Source: Xestospongia muta
Lineage: Eukaryota > Porifera > Demospongiae > Haplosclerida > Petrosiidae
Direction: 5' to 3'
DNA length: 64,000 nt
NCBI GenBank assembly: GCA_963693285.1
Contig: OY848917.1
Location: 14,818,192-14,882,191 of the forward strand
The position numbers were made by a program, and so were the translations under genes. The notes below the pieces were generated by a model. The model ran no database searches. It was not told where the DNA came from and saw nothing but the letters and a program-made list of their open reading frames with translations. Positions 50,201 through 64,000 of the stretch are shown here, piece by piece; position 1 is the first letter of the stretch, and each line of letters opens with the position of its first letter.

Positions 50201-50843
50201 ACAAAGAAACCCTAAATTAGTCTTTATAGTTTAGTGCCCAATTATTGAACCATGAGTAAGAGGACACTATTCAACTGAACTAACTGGATTAGTTCAGTTG
50301 ATATATATAGTATCCACTCATAGGTAAATCGAAGCAATGAGCATGAGATTACTTTTTGGCTTCTATTTTGCTTTATACATATTGAATTAGAGTAGTTTTG
50401 GCTTTGCAATAACTCAGTATTGGGCTAGCATTATATTAATGAAACTATGGTAACAAAAGCCTTGGTTAAAATGACATGCTTTTTTAATTGTACACAATAT
50501 ATTGAAATGAGATATGTATACTCAATTATATAACAAGCTCTGAATGTGAAGATATGATATTGGTTTATAATTCAGTTTTCAAATTTGTATTTTCATTCCA
50601 GATGACACTCATCTTATGAAGATTTGCCAATTTCTGAAATATTTTAACAACTGGTTTGAACTAGGTATCAGTTTAGGTCTCCATCCTACTACACTCAAAT
50701 CTATTGAAAACGAGTTCAGAAATGAGGTGCGATGTAAAATGGAAATGATTATAAAATGGCTTGATATGTCAAGTGATCCACAGAACCCTCCATCAAAATG
50801 GACATTGCTACATGCTCTTAAAAATGTTGCAAAGATGTGTTAA
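47262..50843 (+). CDS. ROCO-type protein: ankyrin repeats, degenerate ROC GTPase, COR-like, death domain
   Basis: Four exons: 47262-49733, 49783-49849, 49986-50051 and 50602-50843; 948 residues. Ankyrin repeats occupy about residues 45-205 (STPLHYSARYGSLETLKYL, TALHWAASTGQLHVLQYL, HNLLHLACSGGHTESVVYL). The ROC-like domain starts near 220. Its P-loop is LGNKEAEKTS, so the second glycine of GxxxxGK(S/T) is replaced by Glu; G3 is DFAGH (about 281) and the G4 position reads SHMD instead of NKxD. A COR-like region follows to about 800. The last exon is a death domain (WFELGISLGLHPTTLKSIE, IIKWLD, WTLLHAL). The order resembles DAPK1 without the kinase. GTP binding is doubtful. It is probably a cytosolic scaffold in death-fold signalling. 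The start is the first ATG, 190 bp from the annexin ATG. Confidence 0.88.
50092..50475. mobile_element. Foldback (MITE-like) element in a ROCO intron
   Basis: Left arm 50092-50180 (GTCATTTTAACCCAAATCTT, then GTTACCGTAGTTTCAT, then AGCCCAATTACTGAGTTA) is imperfectly inverted at about 50395-50475. A small perfect palindrome, CAACTGAACTAA / TTAGTTCAGTTG, lies at the centre (50272-50300). It has no coding capacity. Confidence 0.78.
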
Positions 50844-51650
50844 CCTATATGACAGGATTTGTAATACAATTGTTGTGAATTTGTTGTAAACATAAAAAAT
50901 GGATTTTTAAACTGTAAATTGATATAGCTGCTAAAATTTGCAAATAAGTTTTGTTTAGTATTTCTTGTTGAACGTTATATTACATTTCACTGATAAAATT
51001 GATTTGGTTATATTCATCAATTAAAAACATTTGCTGAGCATGCATTGATAGATACTATGATTGACATAGTTGCTATGAATATAAATTATGATACCAACAC
51101 CCTGAACAGTATGGTTTGTGTACACACCTTCATAGATTATAGAGTATATGATGTTTTTATATAATAAAGTATTGTATATGTTTGTACAGTAACTTTAAAT
51201 TACCAAAATATTATATATATATATGAAGAATAGCAGCTTTGCTGTGCTTGTTATCATAATTTTATTCAGCTATATGATAGGAAATCTATTGGGATTGTAG
51301 CAATTATTGGTTAAAAAACCCAATCAGTTTAACAACGATATTCAATGAGAGATTTATAAAAACAAATTTTCAACAAATTAACATAAATTCATACTGCATA
51401 TTTTGAAACTTTTCTCTGTAAGAGACATACTAGTGGTCATCAACTAGTACATGTACACTGTCAATTGTCAGAAACTGGACCCTCACATGGTGTATATAGA
51501 CATCAGTGTATAATAATACACAGGGTACTTCATGTACAATTTTCACTTGTCTTTTATAACAATACATAACAATGGAAAATGAATTTTAATTATTTAAAAG
51601 TTAGGTTCTTAATTGTGAATCAAAATTTTGTTGCATCGAAATTACATTTG
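50844..51650. other. Convergent intergenic region (ROCO / chitobiase)
   Basis: AT-rich 3' flanks. AATAAA occurs at about 51162 on the plus strand. I see no coding signal. Confidence 0.5.
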
Positions 51651-52772
51651 TTAGTTCTCCAGAAAGACTTCAATAGCTTCCCACATTTCTTGTTGTTGCT
51701 TCTTAGCATTAGGTGTTTCACTATAATCCAATGTATCAATATTCCAAAATGCTAATCCACGAAGATTCATTCTTTTAGCATACTTGTACTTTACAGATAG
51801 ACTTTTAGGATTATCAAACCAAACTTGATGCAAAACACTAACATTTTTATACGTGAAGTACAGTGATTCTGTGGTCGTATCATAGAGAAGACCAGTAGTC
51901 GTTAGTGGGAGAAGGTCACTCAAGATGTAAGAGTAGTTTATTTCTTTTCCAGCAGCATCACTGCAATTAGCTCCAAGGTAAGGAACTCTCTTTATTTGGC
52001 AGACATTATTGTCAGAAACACTAATACATTGATAATCATAGCCATACCATGGCAAACCCAATACAAGTTTATTTGTTGGGATTCCAAGATTTATGAAGGC
52101 TTCAACACCTTCTTGAGTTTGGATATAGTTTGAGTTAGCACCAGCAATACATGGGCCAGTGAATATCTGACTCCTTTCATCGTAAGCCATTATTACCAGG
52201 AAATCTGTGTTTTGAGCAAGTGCAAGGTGATCAAAACAACGTCCATCGATACAATTGGGTGACCAAGCAACATCAAATGTAACTTGATATTTCAGAGTGC
52301 TAGCTTTAAAGATAGTAAATATTTCTTTCACAGCAGCAGTTAGTATTGTTTTTTGAACTGAATTATTTGCAACGGGATCCTCAGCATCAATATTGACTCC
52401 ATCAAGAAAATGAGACTGGACATACATGAGGAGGTTAACAGCATATTCATGACGTGCATCTTCATTACTTAACTTCAGTATTTCAGAGCCAATATGTGTT
52501 ACAACACGAACTTGATGAGTATGAGCTAAACAGACAAGATCATGAAGGTCACTATCATTCATATTGGCAAATATGGCTATTGTAGTTAATTCAGACCAGT
52601 TATAGCCTGGATTACGCCAATTAACTGGACTTATCATAAAGCCCAAGACTTCTTTCTCATAAGTGACTTGGACAGGCTTACAAAGGTCTTCATTGTCACA
52701 CGGACAGTTTGGTTGAAGGGCGTACTCCCTTGGAAAAGAAAGAATTAAAGCAATCACAATTATCTTAAACAT
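51651..52772 (-). CDS. CTBS: Di-N-acetylchitobiase (GH18), lysosomal
   Basis: One uninterrupted exon of 373 residues; human CTBS has 385 residues and several introns. An N-terminal signal peptide (FKIIVIALILSF) is followed by CPC and the GH18 barrel. The catalytic motif DGVNIDAED (DGxNxDxE form) lies near residue 125. Other family signatures are VIMAYDERSQIFTGPC, GLPWYGYDY, HQVWFDNPKSL and GLAFWNIDTLDY near the C-terminus. There are several N-glycosylation sequons. The enzyme splits the core GlcNAc-GlcNAc of N-glycans from the reducing end in lysosomes. The intronless form in an intron-rich neighbourhood suggests intron loss or a retrocopy, but the frame is intact. A truncated tandem copy lies immediately upstream. 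Confidence 0.95.
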   Translation of the reverse strand: MFKIIVIALILSFPREYALQPNCPCDNEDLCKPVQVTYEKEVLGFMISPVNWRNPGYNWSELTTIAIFANMNDSDLHDLVCLAHTHQVRVVTHIGSEILKLSNEDARHEYAVNLLMYVQSHFLDGVNIDAEDPVANNSVQKTILTAAVKEIFTIFKASTLKYQVTFDVAWSPNCIDGRCFDHLALAQNTDFLVIMAYDERSQIFTGPCIAGANSNYIQTQEGVEAFINLGIPTNKLVLGLPWYGYDYQCISVSDNNVCQIKRVPYLGANCSDAAGKEINYSYILSDLLPLTTTGLLYDTTTESLYFTYKNVSVLHQVWFDNPKSLSVKYKYAKRMNLRGLAFWNIDTLDYSETPNAKKQQQEMWEAIEVFLEN

Positions 52773-52857
52773 GGTAGCATTAGAGTCTGTGCTATATTTA
52801 GTAATGTAAATGACATCATTAATTATTCGTTGACCACGTGATGAGACATTAGACTTT

Positions 52858-53457
52858 TAGAGACTTTCAATTATAGTATCATTAATTAATTGTATTATTA
52901 TTAAATTTACTGGTAATAATGAGGTAACAACTTCTAGTGTTGTGTTCTCTCCAAATGATTTACCAGATGGCACATTAAGTGCATATTCATGACATGCATC
53001 TTCATTAATCAACCTTAGTATTAGTATTTCATTATCAGAGCCAAGTCAGCCAACAGTACAAACTTGATGAGCATGAGCAAAACAGACAAGATCATGAAAG
53101 TCACTATCATTGATATTGGTAAATATGGCTATTGTAGTTAATTCAGTCCAGTCATAGCCTGGATTACGCCAATTTATTCATTTATTCAAATCATAAACCC
53201 CAAGATTTGTTTCTCATATGCAACTTGGATAGGCTTATAGAGATCTTCATTGTCAAATGGTCAGATGTTGAAGGGCATACTCCCTTGGAAAGGAAACGAT
53301 TAAAGCAATCACTATTATATATTATTAATATATTGAACATTATGCATGAACCATACTTGTACGGAATCTGCTATTTTTAGTAATGTTCACAATCACACAA
53401 TACATCATCAATTATTCATTGCACTTAGCCTGTTAGCCACGTGATTGAGAAGGGAGT
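52858..53457 (-). pseudogene. Chimeric relic: ROCO exon fragment joined to a truncated CTBS copy
   Basis: 52858-52980 resembles 49930-50052 of the ROCO gene on the plus strand (intron end, acceptor region and exon: GGTAATAATGA-GTAA, TTTACCAGATGGC, CATTAAGTG). At 52981 it switches to a direct, diverged copy of 52441-52850: the first 110 or so codons of CTBS plus its promoter (GCATATTCATGAC, AGCCTGGATTACGCCAATT, CATACTCCCTTGGAAA). The CTBS part has frame-breaking indels (for example near 53020 and 53180-53260), so it is not functional. Two unrelated source segments meet at one breakpoint near 52980. Confidence 0.85.
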
Positions 53458-53585
53458 GACAATCATGTGAATCGTGAATGCTCTTTGTCATCATAAAGGG
53501 TCGCTGGTAGAAGTGAAGGAAGTAGTTTCTTCTTAGCAGTCTGCGTGCAATTTCTCTTTTACTGATACATTAACGAATACACAAA

Positions 53586-56988
<3,403 letters not shown>

Positions 56989-57269
56989 ATTGTCAATGTA
57001 CTGTTAGCTATAGTCCTGAACATATAATACATGTACACATGAACATACATTTCTATTATAATAGTGATATTGTTCTTTGGTCTAATAATACTTATTGTTG
57101 TACATAATCTTATTGGCTTTTGTTATTTTAGTTCACTTAATTGATATGTTGTTAGAGTAAAGGTTAGCAACTAGTATCTCAGGCGACGAAGCATCTCCTT
57201 AATGTTGAAACGCTTGTAAAGATTTAGGGGTTAATTTTTTGTACAGTGCTCTCTATTCAGTGAATAATT

Positions 57270-59732
57270 ATGGCGATGATGTTAGCGATGACTACGTTAC
57301 AAGTTTTCCTTGTTCTCTTCCTTCCGTGGTCTGATGCTATCGACTATAGCTTTACTTTTAAATTAACATCAGGTCAAGAACAATGTTTTTATGAACACGT
57401 AAAACAAGGAGCAACTATGGAGTTAGAATATCAGGTGGGCTTTAATTAGAAGACTACAATGCAGTTATTCTATTGCTAAAAATGCCATATTTTAATGGGA
57501 AAATATAGTATACCCTAAGACACCCAACTGTTGACTTAGGAACTGAACTGTGTTAGTTTTGCATTAAAGTATATATGGAATTCATTAGTGACTCATAGTT
57601 TACTCATATTAGTCATTATTGTTCAATGTGGACTAATTATAATAGTAGGTTGCTTTATTGAACTTGTGTTTGTTTGATGCAGTTTTTCCATAGTTATTAT
57701 ATCCGTGCCTTCAAACAGATTTAGTGTCATATCTGGTATTACTGAATAGATTATAATATCCGCTAATGTCCTTAGTACTAGTGTATTGATTAATTGTTAG
57801 TATTTGTAGGTTGTTACAGGAATTATAGTGTTTTTGTTACTTTAATATTTAATAATGGACAAAGTCATAGATGATAAAAGATGGTTTAGATTAATGGAGA
57901 AAAAAGTGACCTAAGTGTACGTATGAAATTTAGTTTAGAATAGTCTTTTAAATTGAAACTTTTGAAAGAAAATTAATTTGTGATGTCATCAGTAATTTAA
58001 ATAATATAGTTAGTATTTTCAAACATAGATAAAAAGAGCAAGGATTAAAAACATGTTTTAATTGGCTTATCCATTGCACTGACTAGTACTATACAACAAG
58101 TTGACGACATGACATTTAATAATGACATCATTAAAATTCATATGTGTCAATCAATATATCCATATAATAGGCTAGTACTGATATTTCTATTGTATAGACT
58201 ACTTTGATAGTTAACTAACTATTACGGTTTCTGTTAATTAGGTAATTGAAGGTGGAGAATTAGATGTTAATTTTAGACTAGGAGGTCCAAATCATGAGTT
58301 ATTAGTTTCTGAGGAACGAAAGATGGATGGTCTTCATTCCTTTGAAATTACAACAACTGGTGATTATTCAGTATGTTTTGACAACACATTCAGTCGTATA
58401 TCTCATAAACTTGTTTTTCTGGACATCATTGTTGATCATGAAGATTGTAAGTTGACTTTAACTTAGTCTGTAAATTGTTGGATTAGTTCCTTAGTATGTA
58501 TGTATGTGTCTTATAATGTAAAAATCTGCTTGTACTGTTGAATGAAGTGTGTCATGTAGTTTTGCACTATGTTCATGTCGAGTTTAACCATTGGTTTGTG
58601 GAATTTAAATATGTTAAAAAAACTAAGTGGTTAGCATGATATGAGGTGTGGTCTTGTTGCTTGATGTGTTTTGTATAAGTTATAATGATGCCTTTCGTTA
58701 CCGATATTATTTAGTTCTTACTTTTGTTTTAAAAGACTTAACATTTCTGTCATAATTGCAGAATAAAACACTTGATAGTTCATTAATAATATGCTAACAC
58801 ATGTTCATGTACTTTGTACGTGATTCACTTTATATTTTTATTAGACCACATTTCTACAAAGATATTGCTATAGTTTTGGATTAAACATTATTGTATTGTA
58901 TTGAAAGATGAATGGCTGTTGTATTACTTAGTGGAAATCATGTTTTTGTTTAGACTACACTGAAGGACAATTATGCTTTGTCCTTGTTTAATGCATATGT
59001 GATATACCACATCCTATATAATACATATGTGATATACCACATCCTATATAATATTATTGTTCTTTATTTGTTGTAGATAACAATGATTTTGAAACAGATT
59101 TTGGTACTAATACAATGTCTCCAGACACTGTTGTTCTCGATATGAAGATGCAGGACTTAAGGGTAAAATTTGTCTACTAGTTAATTTAAAGGGCATTTAA
59201 AATGGGTTTTGTATATTTGTTCTATTTCCTTATAAACACATGATAGGTTTGTGTTCACGTGTTGAAAGTGAAGATAATAAGTGTTATTTTAAACATAATG
59301 TTTTGTTATGACAAGACCTCTGATGTATATGAAGGAAGCATGAGTTTTATGCTACATATGTGTCTAAACTGACATTGTTATATTGTTGTTTCTGTACAAG
59401 ATTGTTTCTGTTACAACATTGAAGGGAGTGTACAAGTACATGTAACTCTATAATATTATATGTATAGTATTATAATGTGTGACTGTGATACTGTCATTAT
59501 TTTATAGGTTCTACTTACTAATGTTACCCATCATTTGAGTAAAGTAGCTGCTACACAACAGTTTTTCAGAGCACGTGAGGCAAGACATCGTTACACTTTA
59601 GAGAGTAATAACTCACGTGTCCTTTTTTGGTCAATAATATACTGTCTGGTTGTAATAACAGTGGGTGTGGTCCAAGTAGTGGTACTGAGAAGTCTTTTTC
59701 GTACTCGACGTCAGGACAAGATTACAACATGA
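57270..59732 (+). CDS. p24/TMED-family cargo receptor, gamma (TMED5/1)-like
   Basis: Four exons: 57270-57434, 58242-58446, 59077-59162 and 59508-59732; 226 residues. A signal peptide (LQVFLVLFLPWSDA) precedes a GOLD domain with its conserved cysteine pair (QEQCFYEHV and YSVCFDN), FRLGGP and the HKLVFLDI strand. A short coiled coil (LSKVAATQQFFRAREARHR) and one membrane helix (FWSIIYCLVVITVGVVQVVV) follow. The short tail begins LRSLF and contains RR, fitting COPII/COPI-binding p24 tails. p24 proteins cycle between ER and Golgi and load GPI-anchored and other cargo into vesicles. The gamma assignment is by overall look, so the symbol is left blank. It starts 280 bp after the tetraspanin, same strand. 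Confidence 0.92.
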
Positions 59733-60580
59733 AAATGTGATTGGTACTTTATTTAATTTAGGTTCATGGCATCAATTTTTGTTTCATTTTTTGGTTACGT
59801 AAAATTCATATTTTAAAGATTTTACTATCATGAGAATAATAAGATCAATTCTAAAGTGATGTTTCTGAAGTAGATGTATGAAGTACTATAGTTATATCAA
59901 TGATGTGTTGATACAGGGACTATTTACACTAATTAATTAGTGAATAGAAAACATGTGAGTTTATATCAACAAGCAGTCTCCTGAGTATAAGGTGAATTCA
60001 TGAATGTACCAGGAATAAACTTCAATTTATGTCATGTTATACAAATTTATACATATATTTACTATAACACATACCTGTGTAAAAGGATTATATATACAGT
60101 TTACACGCATATTTGTTTAGAAAACAAATTCCCTGAAATCAGACCATGTAGTTTACATTGTACTCACATATAGGTTGGGCTAACAGAAAGAATACACCTA
60201 ATAAACTTCCTGGAGGCTGTGATACATGGAATGTGCCTTGTAAGCATTTAATGATTTTTAAGGCTACATATACTCAAGAAAGTGTCCAGGTAAGAGAGAA
60301 TTACATGTTCAATAGTACTAAGAAAGTAATAATATTAGTAAGAATCATGTGTTAGGAGTATTAGTAGGAAATATGAATGCTATTAGGTAGTTATTGAATT
60401 ATCGTGAATTACTCGTGAATTCTATTATGAGTACAGTGTATCAATATTAAAGAGGAACCATTTAGAATTTGTAGTGGCTTGTTGTGAGTATTATATCTTA
60501 TTTTCTATCATCTTAGGTTGTATTAAGGACTAAATATTGGGTTACTCTTGTAGCTATAAGTCACGTGAGTACTGCTGACT
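59733..60580 (+). other. Intergenic region, possibly with upstream TRANK1-like exons
   Basis: Two exon-like pieces lie here. 60172-60240 (acceptor CATATAG, donor GTAAGC) reads VGLTERIHLINFLEAVIHG. 60264-60290 (acceptor TTTTTAAG, donor GTAAGA) reads ATYTQESVQ. A third, 60517-60564, reads VVLRTKYWVTLVAISH. Their joining to the downstream gene was not proved. No feature was found in 59733-60170. Confidence 0.3.
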
Positions 60581-63500
60581 ATGAATACAACACCAGATGA
60601 AGCCATTAAAGTTAGTAAATGTCCAGTGACTAAACAATTTGATCTTATTTGTTTAATTAAAAGATATTGTATATTGCAAGATGCTGTAAAGAATGGGGTC
60701 TACTATTGAAACATTGGAATATCAATGACATTGCTCAAAAATTATTAGAAGTGGCAGTAACAAAGTTCTGTTTACGATACTCAGACTTTCCAGATAGTGT
60801 AGTTGGCAGCAGAGTGAATGCTCTCATTGAGGCTATTGTTATTGCTGTTGAGTATAGTGAGTTTATTTACTACACAAAGTCAATGATTTATCATGGACAT
60901 ATTTGTATTTTAGGATGTACAGCCCTCCTCCCTGACATACTGGTACCTCAGAACATAGGGTCTATTGCTGCTGAACTATCAGAAACTATGCTAATAATTT
61001 TGCCTTATTTAGCAAGTCAAGAAATAAAGGAAAAAGTGCTGGAATATCTTCTTATTCAAACAGAATCTCCATTAAGTGGTCTTTTATCAAATTACCCATC
61101 CTCTGTACCAATTGAATGGTTATTAGATCAGAAAGTATCTTCGCCTGCTGTGTATACATATCTTCTGTGTCAAAGTGGTGTACATACTACATCTGACCAG
61201 TTAAAAAAATTCATTAGATCATTTGAAGATGAACACATTGAAACGTTTTTGATTTTATTTGAGTGTCGACAGTTAGTGTCTTGTGAGACACTAGTCAAGT
61301 TTGCAGTTGAGAAAAGAAAACCACAAATTGCATGTATCCTTATGTGCAAGCTGAAATCAGAAAAATGTTATGACGTTTTGAAGAAAGTAGTGAGGCAGTT
61401 TGACAATAAGTTAATGGCAGCATTTGTGTTGAAATGTAGTCCAAAGATGAGAAGAGATCTGATCAAAATTATTCTTTTTTCTAATGAGAGCTTAGAGAAA
61501 CGAAAAGATATCATAAACATTGTTCTAAAATCAGGTCCAATTGATACAGACGATACAATAGACTTTGTGGATGTTTTACGTCAATCTATGGAATTTCTTC
61601 TTTCTGATCCTAACATCTTAGAAACTTTGTTTAAAATTGGCTTTCGCTTTGGAAAATCTTCTAAAGGTTTGACAAAGTTGATACTGAAGAAACGAGATCG
61701 ACTAAAAGAACGTACTAATATATTGTGTATTCTACTTGAGAATGAAGTAGAAATTGATGATTTGTCCATTGCTTATAGCTCTAGTCAACCTGAGAAGCCA
61801 GGTACTCCACTTCATGCAGCCATAGAATTGGCTATTGAAACCGGTTAGTTTAATTAGTTACAATAACAATAAATTACAACTAATCATTTCTGTAGGCAAC
61901 ACTCATATTTTATCCCTTGTTTGCAAGCTTCAAAATGATAATAGCTCAGTTTGTGATGCCTTTGGTGCTTCTCCTCTTCATGTTATTGCCAAAGAAAAGT
62001 TAAATCAAGTCACTGTGGAAATATGCCGTATTCTTTGTACAGAAACTAGTATTAACCCTTTATTAAAAGATAACAATGGAAAAAAGGCCTTAGATTACTG
62101 CTGTGGCCCAAACGATGAGCGATTTCAAATTCTTAATGAGGCAGAGAAGTCTTACAATGTAATAAAAACTTCATCTCCAGTGTTGGATACAGTTCATTCA
62201 TTAGTAGAAAGTCCTGAAAATGTCCAAGGGCATGAAAATAGTACCGAAATCATAGCACAGGTTTGTACAACTAGTGAATGTGATACTAATGATGCTGTTG
62301 CTACTGACCACAGTAAGATTCATCCAGAAAGTGTAAAGAAGTCTTATTCATCAGAAGAGTTACCTGATTTACACAATCTCCTAGACTATATTTTAAGTCA
62401 GGATAGTCTTTACTTCTCATTTAAAAAAAGATTTCAATTTGCTTTTAATGATCATAATGATCAAGAAGAAGAAAATGCTTTGATAGATGACAGGGATGCA
62501 GAAAGACCAGAAACCAACAAAGCAATTACTGATCAATATGATGTCTTTTATTCACCACTAGCCAAAAAATTTCTTCAGTCTGCTAATAAATTTGTTCCAA
62601 AAACTCTTAAAATTATTGAAAGGCTTGCATGTGGAGAGTCATCTCGTAGCTTGTCAAAAAAGTTAGTGGGACCAAATGAAAATATTTATGAAGCCAAACT
62701 TGATGAAGCCAAAAGAATTCTTTGGTGTAAAGTTATTGCATACTCTCCATTGAAGAAATGTCACTGCAGAGTTATCATCATTTTAGACATTGTTCTTGAT
62801 CATAACAAAATTTCAAAAGCTGCTGAAAATGCTGACAAATGGATTGAACAAGGAAGAATAGAGGGAGGCACTTTTTCTGTGAAGCGTACAGCAAAAGGCT
62901 CCAAAGGAAGCCCATCCTACTACGAGCTTATTCCTGAAAATTCAGCAGACCCTAAAGCAAAACATGTACCGTATATGATGAGGGATGAATATGGAGCTGT
63001 TCCTATGTATTCATTACCTGAATATGTATTAAAGAGTATACATAAGATGCCAAAAGGAGGTCTTAAACGTTTTGGATTGCCTCTACGTACATCTCATGAA
63101 GAACATAAATTAATCGATTTGCACATTGAAGAAAAAAGCATAGTAAACATGTCATATCATGAAAAAAGTCTACTGGTTGTTGGTAGAAGTGGAACTGGTA
63201 AAACCACATGTTGTCTCATGCGTCTTTGGGAGGAGTTTCTACACTATTGGGAAATCCTTAATGATGACAAGTACCCAATTATTCCTCAAGTAAAGATTAC
63301 TTCCAAGGTTCTTCAAGAGGCAGACCATAGTGGTGAAGGAGCAAAACCATTTACACAGCCAGAGGTTATGATCGAAGAAGTAGGTTTATTACAAGATAAA
63401 TGCAGTAGAGTTTCTGAGAACACAAATATTGCTTTAGAAGAGACAGTCTCTATAACTGAATCCTCTAATGAGTTATGTAATCACATTCATCAAGTGTTTG

Positions 63501-64000
63501 TGACAAAGAATCCATATTTGACTCAAGAAGTAAAACGTAGATTCTATGATTTGGTGTCTGGTCATGACAAGTTGCAAGATCATTTACCTTTTGAGTCTAA
63601 ACCACTCCCACATTCCCTTAAGGATATAGATGAACTTCATTATCCTCTTTTCCTTACATCAAGAGAACTTCTCATTTTAATTGATGCCACTTTAGATGGT
63701 AAGAAGTTTTTTCGAAGAAAGCAAGATGGCAAGTTAGTTGACAAAATTTATAACTCAGAGTTGCCATTTGATGACATTGAATTTGGAGATGTGACATTTG
63801 AAGATGTAGATGATGAAGATGAAGAGGAAGATGATGATTATGATGATGATTACAATGACAATATTGAACATGGTGATGAACGTGGTGATGATACAGGCTA
63901 TCAAATAATAGAAGTTACTGCATCATACTTTAAAAAGGTCATTTGGCCTGAGATTTCAAAGGGAGATGACAAAGCCAAGTCAATTGATCCCATTCTTGTT
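60581..64000 (+). CDS. TRANK1-like protein (TPR/ankyrin repeat, UvrD/SF1-type helicase-related), 5' part
   Basis: Exons 60581-60610 (tentative start, MNTTPDEAIK), 60664-60856, 60914-61843 and 61896-64000; open to the window end, 1086 codons visible against almost 3000 in human TRANK1. The first 400 residues are helical repeats, then ankyrin-like (GTPLHAAIELAIETGN, GASPLHVIAKE), a linker, and a P-loop, VVGRSGTGKTTCCLMRLW, at about 63180-63235. Flanking stretches are recognisable TRANK1-family sequence (QVFVTKNPYLTQEV, YPLFLTSRELLILIDATL). An acidic run (DEDEEEDDDYDDDY) follows near 63800. Helicase motifs beyond Walker A are outside the window. Function is poorly known in all animals. The start may be further upstream. 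The 57-bp intron 60857-60913 is in frame and stop-free, so retention would add 19 residues. Confidence 0.85.

Overview
The window looks like metazoan nuclear DNA, most likely from a demosponge close to Amphimedon. It is AT-rich and gene-dense. Most introns are 50-100 bp with GT/AG borders, the proteins have clear animal homologues, and death-fold domains recur as they do in sponge genomes. The species call is inference; no marker gene fixes it. All exon borders were read by eye from splice signals and frame.

Layout. 1-13215 (+): 3' part of an inositol-trisphosphate-receptor-like Ca2+ channel with dozens of small exons. 13216-17790: mostly non-coding, with one 5S rRNA gene (minus strand), several 5S relics and a possible small secreted-protein locus. 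17790-18644 (+): a protein with two nearly identical death-like domains. 18645-20826: a methyltransferase exon relic and a 1.2-kb element with short terminal inverted repeats. 20827-25853: a head-to-head pair of NNMT/PNMT/TEMT-type methyltransferases. 26693-34492 (-): a Rab11-FIP3/4-like EF-hand/coiled-coil Rab11 effector. 35044-39516 (-): a predicted tail-anchored protein with three CARD-like repeats. 39966-47071 (-): an annexin A7/A11-type gene. 47262-50843 (+): an ankyrin-ROC-COR-death (ROCO) gene, head-to-head with the annexin at 190 bp. 51651-52772 (-): intronless di-N-acetylchitobiase. 52858-53457: a chimeric relic made from pieces of the two preceding genes. 53586-56988 (+): a tetraspanin. 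57270-59732 (+): a p24/TMED cargo receptor. 60581-64000 (+): the 5' part of a TRANK1-like gene that runs off the window.

No operon logic applies. Themes are intracellular Ca2+ and membrane traffic (IP3R-like, annexin, Rab11-FIP, p24, tetraspanin) and death-fold signalling (three genes within 35 kb). The best candidate for something little described is the 35-39.5 kb gene: CARD-like repeats, a proline-rich linker and a C-terminal membrane anchor, the domain order of the antiviral adaptor MAVS. Next is the IP3R-like channel, which has lost the usual selectivity-filter sequence and most of the C-terminal tail.
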